Positions 56,505-64,000 of a stretch of DNA of 64,000 nucleotides are shown one piece after another. Position 1 is the first letter of the stretch, and every line of letters starts with the position of its first letter. The notes under the pieces are model-generated. The model saw only the letters and a program-made list of their open reading frames with translations. It was not told the DNA's origin and ran no database searches. The translations under genes were made by a program, and so were the position numbers. This DNA is from Metallyticus violacea (taxonomy: Eukaryota > Arthropoda > Insecta > Mantodea > Metallyticidae). The stretch is from NCBI GenBank assembly GCA_030762175.1, contig CM060831.1:2435001-2499000 (forward strand), given 5' to 3'.

Positions 56505-56765
56505 ATTAAAATGTAAATTAGAACTTTCACAGTAAAACTAATCATATTAATTGATATCATTGTATGATTCAGTTGAACTACACACTCTTAAAGCTTCACT
56601 TACTTTTCACAAATGAATGGAACCAGTTTCGAGAACATTTATGAAAAGTACATGAAGCTTTAAGCGCGTGTAGTTCAACTGAATCATACAATGATATCAA
56701 TTAATTAAGAACACTCTTTATGATTTCACTTAGTGCAGATTTACTTAGGACATGTTTTATTTGAT
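56505..56765. mobile_element. PLE terminal palindrome, family C, followed by family D fragment
   Basis: From AAATGTAAATTAGAACTT the family C tail reads in antisense to a GAAAC remnant (CCAGTTTCGAGAA at 56621), then returns in sense: AAGTACATGAAGCTTTAAGC ... GATATCAATTAATT. Its inverted arms span 56546-56707. Next to it is a family D piece (AGAACACTCTTTATGATTTC, GGACATGTTTTA). Confidence 0.7.
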
Positions 56766-56835
56766 TGCAGAGTCAGATAAGATAATACAAGTGCATATGG
56801 TTCACCTGATATTCTAAACATCAACTGGTTCACAT

Positions 56836-57112
56836 TTTTTTAAACAGTGTTTAATGCCCGATTTTACTACTGAGGTACAGTGACACTGGTGATACATGAG
56901 ATGAAATGATGTATTGGGAAAGGATTTTTTTAAGGAAGGAAGAGTTCCAGGCCAAGTTTAGGGTAACTTCCAGGCATTTGCCATTTATGAGGACTGAAAA
57001 ACTGGAAAAAACCTCAGTAAGGGAGAACGGTCCTGGTGGGATTCGAAATTCAGACCTCCTGTTCATGAGTCCACGCCTTAGCGACCTCGGCCACCTGAGG
57101 CAATGGCTGGTT
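56836..57112 (-). mobile_element. tRNA-derived SINE, family 3, near full length
   Basis: Minus strand head: GGTGGCCGAGGTCGCTAAGG (A box) and TTTCGAATCCCACCAGGAC (B box), with the body and GGGCATTAAACACTG end as at 13.56 kb. Confidence 0.8.
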
Positions 57113-57114
57113 CA

Positions 57115-57975
57115 CATGTGACCTATCTGGATAATGCACATTTGGAACCTCATGTAACTTACTTGCCAGTTATGAACGGAGTTTGGTATGTTGCATTCTA
57201 TTAAGACTTAAGACAGTTATATTTTCACATATCAGCCAAGACTTTGGCTTTAATTTTTAAGAATTTGTGGCTACCCAGATCCATTCTAATGTCAGAAAAT
57301 TATGTTTATAGGTTTACCTTAAAGTAAACTAGCTGACTACAACTACTGACAATTTGAAGATCATTATCATCACCAAACTCAACATACTGACCTAGGCTCT
57401 GTTTCACAGTATGGTTTAATACATACAAGTGTGTTACTGCAGGTTCTGGTAAAGTATGGTCTTGTAACTTTCTATTTCACGAAAGAAATGCTACATGGTA
57501 AAGTATTAATAAAAAGCTATTAGTGACATTATGTGGACATCACTTAAAAGCAAGATAGAGGAGCAGCTGTTTGCCATATGTTGCCATACCTTGAATTAGG
57601 TTATGCCCACTCTTTAGGGATTTTTAATGCACAGAGTGGAACATTGTCATTTCTGCAAAATGATTCTTGTTTTTTCCTCAAACATAATAATAATTTAAAT
57701 ACTTTTATTTATCGATGTTCAAGCGTAATAATCCACTTTGAGACAATGGTCCATAAGGGTATATTTAAGAGCATCAATTTCAGCTGTCGAGAGATGTCAG
57801 AAGAATTGTGTTTGCCAATTGCTTTTGGGTCATTTTATTATTCCCTTTGATCCTTTATATTTATTTATTTGTTTGTTTATATTGCTTGACAATCCCGTTC
57901 TCATATACAAAAAAAAAAAAACTCAGAAAATTATTCCAAAAGAAATTATTTCTGTGAAATGTAACAAGAACCTTA
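57115..57975. other. No recognised feature
   Basis: STAG intron. The plus frame at 57578-57850 has no known motif. The immediate upstream part of the next PLE may begin about 57900. Confidence 0.35.
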
Positions 57976-57979
57976 AAAA

Positions 57980-58915
57980 TACAAATGATGAATAAAAAGA
58001 AATTATTTTACACACACAGAAAACTACATAAAAATGAGAGTTATGACCCCATTCCACATAAATATGCAGTTTTTCACAGTTTGGCACACAGATCGATGAA
58101 TATTCCACTCACAGAAGCAGAGTACAAAATAGAATACCAACAAATAATAAAGACAGCTATAATCAATGGTTTCAACAAAGACACAGTGATAAAAATTATC
58201 AATAAATCTAAAAGACAAAAAGGGATAAGGGAAGTTTCCATACTGAAAAACACAAAACAAGAATACAAATTCAAAAGTTTCACCTACCATCCAATTTACC
58301 ACAACAAGTTGAAGAAAATCTTCAAAGAACATGGGATAATGTTAGCCCCAAAGAACAGATATAACATCAAGAATTTATTAGATTGCACAGTAAAAGACTC
58401 CATATCAACAGAACAGAAATCAGGAATTTATGAAATAAAATGTGCAGATTGTGAACAGAGCAAAACAAAAAGAAATTTGGAAATTCGAAGGAAAGAACAT
58501 TTTAGGAATATTCGGTTTAAACAGGTGCATAAATCAGCAGCAGCAGCTCACTTTTGGACCAAAAACCATGAAATAAAACCGGGAATTAAACTGCCGAAAC
58601 ATCTTCACAACCCATTGGAGTTATCCACTTGGGAAAAATTTTTCATAATAAAAAATAGAGAAACCTAATGAATTTTGAGTTTCCTCCTACGGATGAACTC
58701 AGCAACTTCCTATTTCAACCCACAGAGACCACCACAGGAACATCTGGTTGTCCAGCCATTGTTTTGAGTAACGGTGGTTCAGTGAGCAACTGAAGATGGG
58801 AGAGATTCTCCCAAAACTCGCCTTACTTTTGTGTAAGTGAGTGGAGTTTAGTGTAAAAAATGAATACCTTAGTTTAGGTTATACTGCCACTCCATTGTCA
58901 ACAGCTTCATAAGTA
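57980..58915 (+). mobile_element. PLE, family A, linker plus GIY-YIG with a motif deletion
   Basis: The plus frame 57985-58668 (227 codons) covers the end of the RT (KYAVFHSLAHRSMNIPLTEA), the linker (FKSFTYHPIYHNKLKKIFKE) and the endonuclease (SGIYEIKCADCE, then SKTKRNLEIRRKEHFRNIRF, SAAAAHFWTKNHEIKP, ELSTWEKFFI). The KYIG half of the GIY-YIG signature is deleted in frame between CADCE and KTKRN, so the nuclease should be dead although the frame stays open. A hammerhead and the family A terminal motif (58884-58916) follow. Confidence 0.85.
58790..58825 (+). ncRNA. Hammerhead-like motif (family A), damaged
   Basis: CTGAAGA, T, GGGAGA/TCTCCC hairpin (6 pairs), AAAAC in place of GAAAC, then TCGCC. 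The hairpin is intact but the second core box and triplet are altered. Confidence 0.55.
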
Positions 58916-58919
58916 CAAT

Positions 58920-59340
58920 ATTTATATATCTTATTAATTATTATACATATTTATTGATTAACCTGCTTCAACTGTATAAAATGATCGCATATTGTAGCTT
59001 CATACTGACATGGTTCAATTGTGTATTACACCATAGTGAATTGCAATAAATTGAAATTAAACTTCATGTCAGAAGAGGATCTTTGCAAGAAATTTTAATA
59101 CATTTTAATACTGTGGACGTTTTGAGAAGCCCAAATGATTTGGTGTTTTTTAACAATTTATTAAATTTATTGAATGTACTAAGATGGTATGTGAATTTTT
59201 TAATTGCATGTCTTCTTTTATTTATAATAGTGAACTTGTGCCTTTGGCATCTTTAATTTTTAAAAAATTGTTAACTAATTTTTTATGGAAACTATTGTGA
59301 AGTGCTGAAAATGATGAGGTATTGGTAATCTTCTTTGCAT
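58920..59340. other. No recognised feature
   Basis: AT-rich STAG intron sequence. Confidence 0.35.
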
Positions 59341-59344
59341 TCAT

Positions 59345-59605
59345 TTATACTAAGCAGAACATTACTAATCTGTATGAGGCATGCTGGTATGTTTCAGGCT
59401 TTTTAATGTAATTGTCACTGTGGCTACATTTCCTATATATTCCAAAGGCCAGTCTGTTATTGCCTTTTGTAATTTTCAAATCTAAAAAGGGAATCCAACC
59501 ATTCTTTACAATTTCCAAAGGAAATTGTATTGATCTTTCCTGTAAATTTAATAATTTTAAGGCATCGTTAACCAGATCATTAGGTATACAACTAAAAAAA
59601 ATCAT
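59345..59605 (-). mobile_element. PLE reverse transcriptase fragment
   Basis: The minus frame of 86 codons contains NGWIPFLDLKITKGNNRLAF, GIYRKCSHSDNYIKK, matching the LPFLDL...YRKPTHTD region C-terminal to the PLE catalytic YxDD. It is joined tail-inverted to the endonuclease end that starts at 59620 on the plus strand. Confidence 0.7.
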
Positions 59606-59619
59606 TCCAAAAATGATAT

Positions 59620-60012
59620 GAAACTGCTGATCATTGCAATTTTGGATTGAAAACTATGAGATTGAAAAAAAGCACCAAGTTATTAAAAAAAGTCCTCAAC
59701 CAAAGGAATTAAACATATGGGAAAGAATTTATATAAAAACACACTTTATCATCTAATGAATTTTGACACCCTGAAAGCTGACTGCTCTTTATTAAGTTTA
59801 TCGCAAGATCACCAGTCAAATGAGACACCTACTAACTTTAACCATCAATCCAACACTCCAACAGTCAACTAACAGCTGAGGATATGGACAAAAGTTCACG
59901 AAACATGTCTTGAGTAAATCCCCAGAAAGAGTCATTTAAATAGTTTGACTCAGAAGAGATTACTAATTTGAGCTTCAATGAGTTAGATTCCAAATTTAAT
60001 TAATATTAAATT
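59620..60012 (+). mobile_element. PLE, family D, endonuclease end and terminus
   Basis: Plus-strand scraps of the endonuclease end (LNxWERIYIK-like at 59710, LMNFDT at 59755) lead to a complete hammerhead and the family D tail (CTTGAGTAAATC, GACTCAGAAGAGATTACTAA, TTCCAAATTTAATTAATATT). Confidence 0.65.
59876..59909 (+). ncRNA. Hammerhead-like motif (family D), core complete
   Basis: CTGAGGA, T, a hairpin around ACAAAAGT, GAAAC, AT, GTC. Helix I: CAG before the core pairs with TTG after the cleavage site. All invariant positions are kept. Confidence 0.7.
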
Positions 60013-60022
60013 TAGTAAGAAT

Positions 60023-60475
60023 TTTTTTAATGAACTTTTGTACCTAAAACTATTATTACTTGTCATTCTTTTCCATTGTTAAGTAAAATCTCTCTGACCA
60101 CGCCAGTAAAATATAATTACTTGCTACAACTTGCTTTTCTCTCTTCCTGAAATGTTTGTAAATGGCCAAAAAGAAATTATTTAAAAGCTAGCTTCTTTTT
60201 TTAATGAACTTTTGTACCTAAAACTTTATTACTTGTCATTCTTTTCTGTTGTTAATTAAAACTTCTTTGACCACACCAGTAAAGTATAATTACTCGCTAC
60301 AACTTGCTTTTCTCTCTTCCTGAAATTTTTGTTAATGGGACAAAAAGAAATTATATTAATTGATATCATTGTATGATTCAGTTGAATCATTGTATGATAT
60401 CAATTAATATGATTAGCTTCACTGTGCAAGTTCCAATTTACATTTAAAAAGAAATTATTTAAAAGCTAGCTTTTG
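60023..60475. repeat. Tandem duplication, unit about 173 bp
   Basis: The unit TTTTTTAATGAACTTTTGTA ... AATTATTTAAAAGCTAGCTT occurs twice (60023-60194, 60195-60475). Identity is about 90 percent. The second unit has a 91-bp insertion (60355-60445); the first keeps the empty site. Confidence 0.85.
60355..60445. mobile_element. 91-bp PLE-terminus insertion with 13-bp target duplication
   Basis: The inserted sequence is ATTAATTGATATCATTGTAT...ATTCAG, its inverse, then the family C end TAGCTTCACTGTGCAAGTTC, CAATTTACATTT. AAAAAGAAATTAT flanks both sides, and the neighbouring unit shows the same word once. This gives exact element borders. It has no coding sequence and no hammerhead core. Confidence 0.85.
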
Positions 60476-60554
60476 CACTATGGTATTTAATTTTTAATTC
60501 AGTTAAATTTTAAGTTAATTTGAAGCAAGTGAGAAATAAGATTTATGCACTTAC

Positions 60555-60777
60555 CTCTGACTCAATGAAGAACTGTACAAGGTCCCTGATAAGAGGTGTA
60601 TTAGCAAGACGTTTCTTTCCTCGCTTGGTCCTTACTCCAGCTACAGCTTCATCATCAGGAACAAAGAGTCTCTCATTAAGAAATTCCCCAGCAGCTTGAG
60701 CTACAGCTCGGTGAGAAGAGTACACTAACTCGTATACATGTTCACAATCCTTGTCAGTCAGGATGTCCCTGTGGTGT
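60555..60777 (-). CDS. STAG: STAG exon 1 of the set (not the gene's first exon)
   Basis: After one leading base it encodes HHRDILTDKDCEHVYELVYS, SHRAVAQAAGEFLNERLFVP, a basic loop (RTKRGKKRL) and PLIRDLVQFFIESE. Human [20 protein letters not shown] and FLESE align. Acceptor TTCTATTCAG at 60778, donor GTAAGT. It starts in phase 1, so the preceding exon must donate two bases of a codon. Confidence 0.95.
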
Positions 60778-60999
60778 CTGAATAGAACAAACAGTGCTCT
60801 TTAATTGAGTTAGTTATGCAGCAAAATGCTGCACCTGCCTTTTTACCCATTATTATATTCAGTGGCTACAAATGTATACAGTGCATAATCCACTTTCTAT
60901 TCTTACATAATTAACTTAATGTCACTTTGCAGAATAAAATAAATATTTTTATAAGGAATTAAACAGAAATTATTAACAATGAAGTTATATATCATTTGA

Positions 61000-61640
61000 T
61001 CATATCAGTCGGCATAGTAAGACTATTATACCTCACTTACTTGTTTCAAATCTAAAAACATGTTTCAAAAGCATTTAATGTCAACATCAGCTGGAGACAG
61101 ACTGTAGTCCTCTAATGAGGGTAGAATGACTTTGCTTAAATTATCCAATGGTGGAATCTCGAAGTACATGACAGAGTTTTTTTTATAATAGAATATTCTC
61201 CAAAGTTGAAAACTCTGCTACATTCTTGGCTATTTTTAATAATTTAGGTTCCTTTTAAATCAGGGGCTTTGGTTCAGAAATATGCTGCAACTGCCAATTT
61301 TTCAACTTGTTTGTATTTAATATTTCTGAAATGTTCTTTTGTGCAGATTTCCAAGTTTCTCTTTATTCTCTCTCTCTCTCTCTCCCCCTCCCTCTCTCAA
61401 CCACACACACACACATTCTATTACATTTCTCACAATTACTTTCTTGTAATTTGGCACTGCAACTTTTTGGTATGATTTTAATACAATTTTAATACTTAAT
61501 TTGTTCCGCAGAACAATAGGGTAATTATATTCTTTAAAGAATGTTTTAAATTTATTTGCTTTTGGGTGATAAATGAATTTCTTGTGCTTGCTATTTTCAT
61601 TCATTTTTGTCAGACTTACTGAGGTGCACATTAAGCAGCA
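61000..61640 (-). mobile_element. PLE, linker and decayed endonuclease
   Basis: Minus strand: NENSKHKKFIYHPKANKFKT, FFKEYNYPIVLRNKLSIKIV (linker), then a CT/CA microsatellite that replaces the GIY strand, KEKLGNLHKRTFQKY-like, and the endonuclease end at 61130-61300. A hammerhead and an AAGTAAGTGAGG tail lie at 61040-61095. Confidence 0.65.
61057..61090 (-). ncRNA. Hammerhead-like motif, partial
   Basis: CTGATGT (last core A is T), T, a weak GACATT..GCTTTT hairpin, GAAAC, AT, GTT. Confidence 0.45.
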
Positions 61641-61669
61641 TCCCTTCAAGTTTCAACAATAGATTTTAT

Positions 61670-62290
61670 TAGCAAGCTTTTGGATTAGAAATGGGCAAAT
61701 GACTTTTTCCCTTCCTGGCAGATCTGTTCATGAGTGCACTAGAAGTACATAAAACCAAAGCTTTACCCTTAATTTTTAAGACATTGCACCAGTACATGGA
61801 AGATGTTGCAGTAAATTGCAAAAACCATACTGAAGATGCTTTAAAACCTTAAAAGTACACTAGCCAGAGATGTAAATTCTCTTTAGGAATTGAAGAAGAT
61901 TGCTGGCCTTTGGAATATACAGAATACTGATTCACGCAAATAATTACATTAAGAAATATATATTTATAACCCCAAGCCACAACATGCAATCATCAATAGC
62001 CTTACTCACAGATTGGCGCATGTCCTCCTTGGTAAAGAGGAATATCAGAAAGAATACCACCACATCTGAATTACAGCTCTTAATAATGGTTTCAACAGTT
62101 TCTTGTATATAAAAAAAAAAGTGATAAATTTAAAAGAATTAAGGCCATCAGAAGTGCTTGTACAATGACAAAAATGATAAAATAGCAAGTACAAGAAATT
62201 CACTTACATTCTAAAGCAAATAACAAATTTAAAAACTATTAACATTCCACTGGCTCTGCAGAAAAAAAATTTAATATGAAAGATGTATTA
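61670..62290 (+). mobile_element. PLE reverse transcriptase and linker relic
   Basis: Plus-strand frames give LFPFLADLFMSALEVHKTKA and QYMEDVAV (RT catalytic box, YMED where YxDD is expected), LAFGIYRILIHANNYIKK (compare 59345-59605), IINSLTHRLAHVLLGKEEY, YHH and the linker. It is the only place in the window with the PLE catalytic RT block. Confidence 0.7.
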
Positions 62291-62311
62291 AAGTCATATC
62301 AAAAAGATGGG

Positions 62312-62612
62312 GAGTCGTTCCTGGTGGTGTAGTGGTAACCATACTTGCCTTCTAAACCCAAGAATGTGAGTTCAAACCCGGCCAGGATCGATGGATTTTT
62401 TCGGGTGTAAAAATTCTAAATATGGCTTCCATAGGAAGGGAAGTAAAGCCATGGGTCCCTTGACATACATATATGGCACAAAATCTGTACAAAAAGAACC
62501 TCAAGCCTGAAAGAAGAGGCCTCTGAGCTAAATTTGTCAGTCATTTCATGCCCTGAATTGAATGGGACACTGATGTCCTGAGCTGTTAAAGAGCATCTAT
62601 AAATAAATCAAA
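62312..62612 (+). mobile_element. tRNA-derived SINE, family 1, full length
   Basis: Head TTCCTGGTGGTGTAGTGGTA (A box) and GTGAGTTCAAACCCGGCCAG (B box), conserved body GGGAAGTAAAGCCATGGGTC, AAGCCTGAAAGAAGAGGCCT, TTTCATGCCCTGAATTGAAT, tail GAGCATCTATAAATAAATCA. It is the best copy of the family. Confidence 0.85.
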
Positions 62613-62679
62613 TATAAAAAAGCTACAGTGCCAAATTATAAGAAAGCCAGTATTTATTAACTTAATTGTGAGAATTGCA

Positions 62680-62875
62680 ATTATATATATATATATATAT
62701 ATATGAAACATAAAAATAAAGAAACACTATTAACAATGTAACAAATTAACACTAAAGTTAATACATCAAGAGTCACACTTGAAATCGCTATATTTCGAAC
62801 TACTGCGAGTTCTTCAATGGCAAGAAGCTAGCTTTCTCTGTGTTTTATCTTTATCTACTTTTATTTTTAGTGTTA

Positions 62876-62911
<36 letters not shown>

Positions 62912-63150
62912 AAAATAAAAACAAAGTAACACTATTAACAATGTAACAAATTAACAGTAATAATAAAAGTAGAAAAGGATAAAACACTTGAGATAAAGTC
63001 ACATTTGAAATCGCTACATTTCGAACTCATTGAGTTCTTCTTCTTTGGTCTAGCTTCTTGCCATTGAAGAACTCAACGAGTTCGAAATATAGCAATTTCA
63101 AGTGTGACTTTATCTAAGTGTTTTATCCTTATTATTACTGTTAATTTATA
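62680..63150. repeat. Family F inverted repeat cluster with (TA)n
   Basis: The unit AACACTATTAACAATGTAAC, AAATTAACA, GTCACA(C)TTGAAATCGCTA(C/T)ATTTCGAAC and a GAACTC/GAGTTC stem occurs in direct copies (62720-62830, 62930-63050) and inverted (63055-63140). (TA)n tracts at 62683-62704 and 62880-62905 flank them. The stem plus GAAAT resembles a hammerhead with TTGAAGA, but I cannot complete the core. Confidence 0.6.
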
Positions 63151-63329
63151 TATATGTTTATTTGCTGTCAATAGACTTAGTCACACATTAGTTTTACATT
63201 GTCAAAAGTCAATTGTAATATTTATTCCCTAGTGTGGTTTATTACATCTCATATACACATTATATGTAATATTTTTAATAAAATTAAAGTTTACAGAAAA
63301 CAATTACTTTTCCCTAAATATGGCTTATA

Positions 63330-63334
<5 letters not shown>

Positions 63335-63412
<78 letters not shown>

Positions 63413-63429
63413 GTGTGTGTATGTATGTG

Positions 63430-63471
<42 letters not shown>

Positions 63472-63475
63472 TTAT
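63335..63475. repeat. Compound microsatellite (TA)n(TG)n(TAA)n
   Basis: (AT)n 63335-63368, (GT)n to about 63430, (TAA)n 63431-63471. The TAA part is the 3' tail of the LINE next to it. Confidence 0.9.
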
Positions 63476-64000
63476 TTACAGCCAATAGGTATGTAATACA
63501 AGTTTCTGACATTGTTAAGTGTTTAGATTATAATATTACATACAAAATATCACTTACAATTGGTCCAATGAATATAACATCTATTTATGAGATATTCCTT
63601 CAATGGATACTTAAATTTTGATTTTTCTACAGATTTGATCTCTGCTGATAATTTATTGTACAAAAGGGTACCCTTTATATTTATATCCTTACATACTCTT
63701 TGTTTATTATACGCATACCTATGATAATCTTTACAGTTTCTGGTATTATAGCTATATAATTATTTTTTATAAAATTATTTGTTTCATTACATAATATAGC
63801 ATTATATGCATAGAGATAGACAGTTAACATTTTATGTTTTATAAATGCATCCTTAGAAGATTCTAATATACTCTTATACCCTAATTTAGAATATATTGTT
63901 TCTTAATATAAATAACCTATCCATGTGCTGCTTTGCTGCAGTCCCCCAGACCTCAATTACCATAATGTAAATGAGGATAAATTATACTGTAATAAATCAT
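63425..64000 (-). mobile_element. LINE 3' end, ends in a TTA tail
   Basis: The minus strand (63720-63560) reads YNTRNCKDYHRYAYNKQRVC, KDINIKGTLLYNKLSAEIKS, KFKYPLKEYLI, the C-terminal end of a non-LTR ORF. It then has a short 3' region and a (TTA)n tail at 63471-63431. It continues past the window edge. Confidence 0.7.

Larger units (their letters stand above)
22732..60777 (-). other. STAG: STAG/SA cohesin subunit gene, 3' two-thirds (12 exons)
   Basis: Twelve minus-strand exons with AG/GT borders join in phase into about 695 codons, aligning by eye to animal STAG1/2 from about human residue 400 to the C-terminal region. STAG is a curved HEAT-repeat protein that binds the kleisin RAD21 in the cohesin ring, acting in chromatin loops and sister chromatid cohesion in the nucleus. 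The N-terminal and stromalin domains must be encoded beyond 64000. Introns range from about 70 bp to 10 kb and carry most of the transposons. No frameshift or internal stop was found in any exon, so the gene is likely functional. Orthology to STAG1, 2 or 3 cannot be set; invertebrates usually have one general SA gene. Confidence 0.93.

Noticed and set aside
56851..57121. Frames on both strands at 56.85-57.12 kb
   Set aside because: They coincide with the family 3 SINE.
58024..58332. Minus frames rich in Phe and Val over the PLE at 58 kb
   Set aside because: They are shadows of the sense PLE frame; the sense strand shows conserved GIY-YIG blocks.
63367..63621. Plus frame of Cys/Val repeats then Asn repeats
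   Set aside because: It is the translation of (TG)n and (TAA)n microsatellites.

Overview
The window is eukaryotic nuclear DNA: very AT-rich, with one spliced host gene whose exons are separated by kilobase-scale introns full of decayed transposons. The host gene is on the minus strand. Twelve consecutive exons between 60777 and 22732 encode a STAG/SA (stromal antigen, cohesin HEAT-repeat subunit) protein. All exon phases join without a break to give about 695 codons. The 5' exons (N-terminus and stromalin domain) lie beyond position 64000. Animal STAG similarity, GIY-YIG Penelope-like elements (PLEs), Tc1/mariner relatives and tRNA-headed SINEs point to an invertebrate, most likely an arthropod. 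A chelicerate is my guess, with low confidence.

Layout in plus coordinates. 1-22.7 kb: downstream of the last STAG exon seen, with PLE copies, two LINE RNase H fragments, SINEs, an IS630-type transposon with about 230-bp inverted ends, and a mariner. 22.7-30 kb: the last three STAG exons, with a TIR element nested in the intron between the last two. 30-40 kb: a long LINE interrupted by a PLE inverted dimer and by a 749-bp IS630-like element, then another IS630-like relic and a 1611-bp Tc1 element. 40-49 kb: four STAG exons among mariners, SINEs and nested PLE palindromes. 49-55 kb: a second LINE, an IS630 relic and PLE foldbacks. 55-56.2 kb: a cluster of four exons. 56-64 kb: PLE copies, the first exon of the set (60.6 kb), a tandem duplication that carries both an empty and a filled insertion site, and microsatellites.

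The most striking structure is not protein coding. At the 3' end of nearly every PLE copy there is a short element with the hammerhead ribozyme core: CUGANGA, a hairpin, GAAAC, 2-4 nt, then GUH. I find over 25 copies in several sequence families (called A to F here). The hairpin stem changes sequence between families but stays paired. Nearly all copies carry one extra U between CUGANGA and the hairpin. Many copies sit in head-to-head inverted dimers (palindromes of 130 to 1400 bp).

Family labels, by the sequence after the cleavage site: A, GTAAGTGGAGTTAGTG, with a terminal motif CCACTCCATTGTCAACAGC; B, CAAGTAAGTGGAATAAAAC; C, AAGTAAGTGAAGCTTTAAG, ending GTTCCAATTTACATTT; D, CTGAGTAAATCTCACTTAAG; E, the unit at 29.4 kb; F, the stems at 28.9, 62.8 and 63.1 kb.
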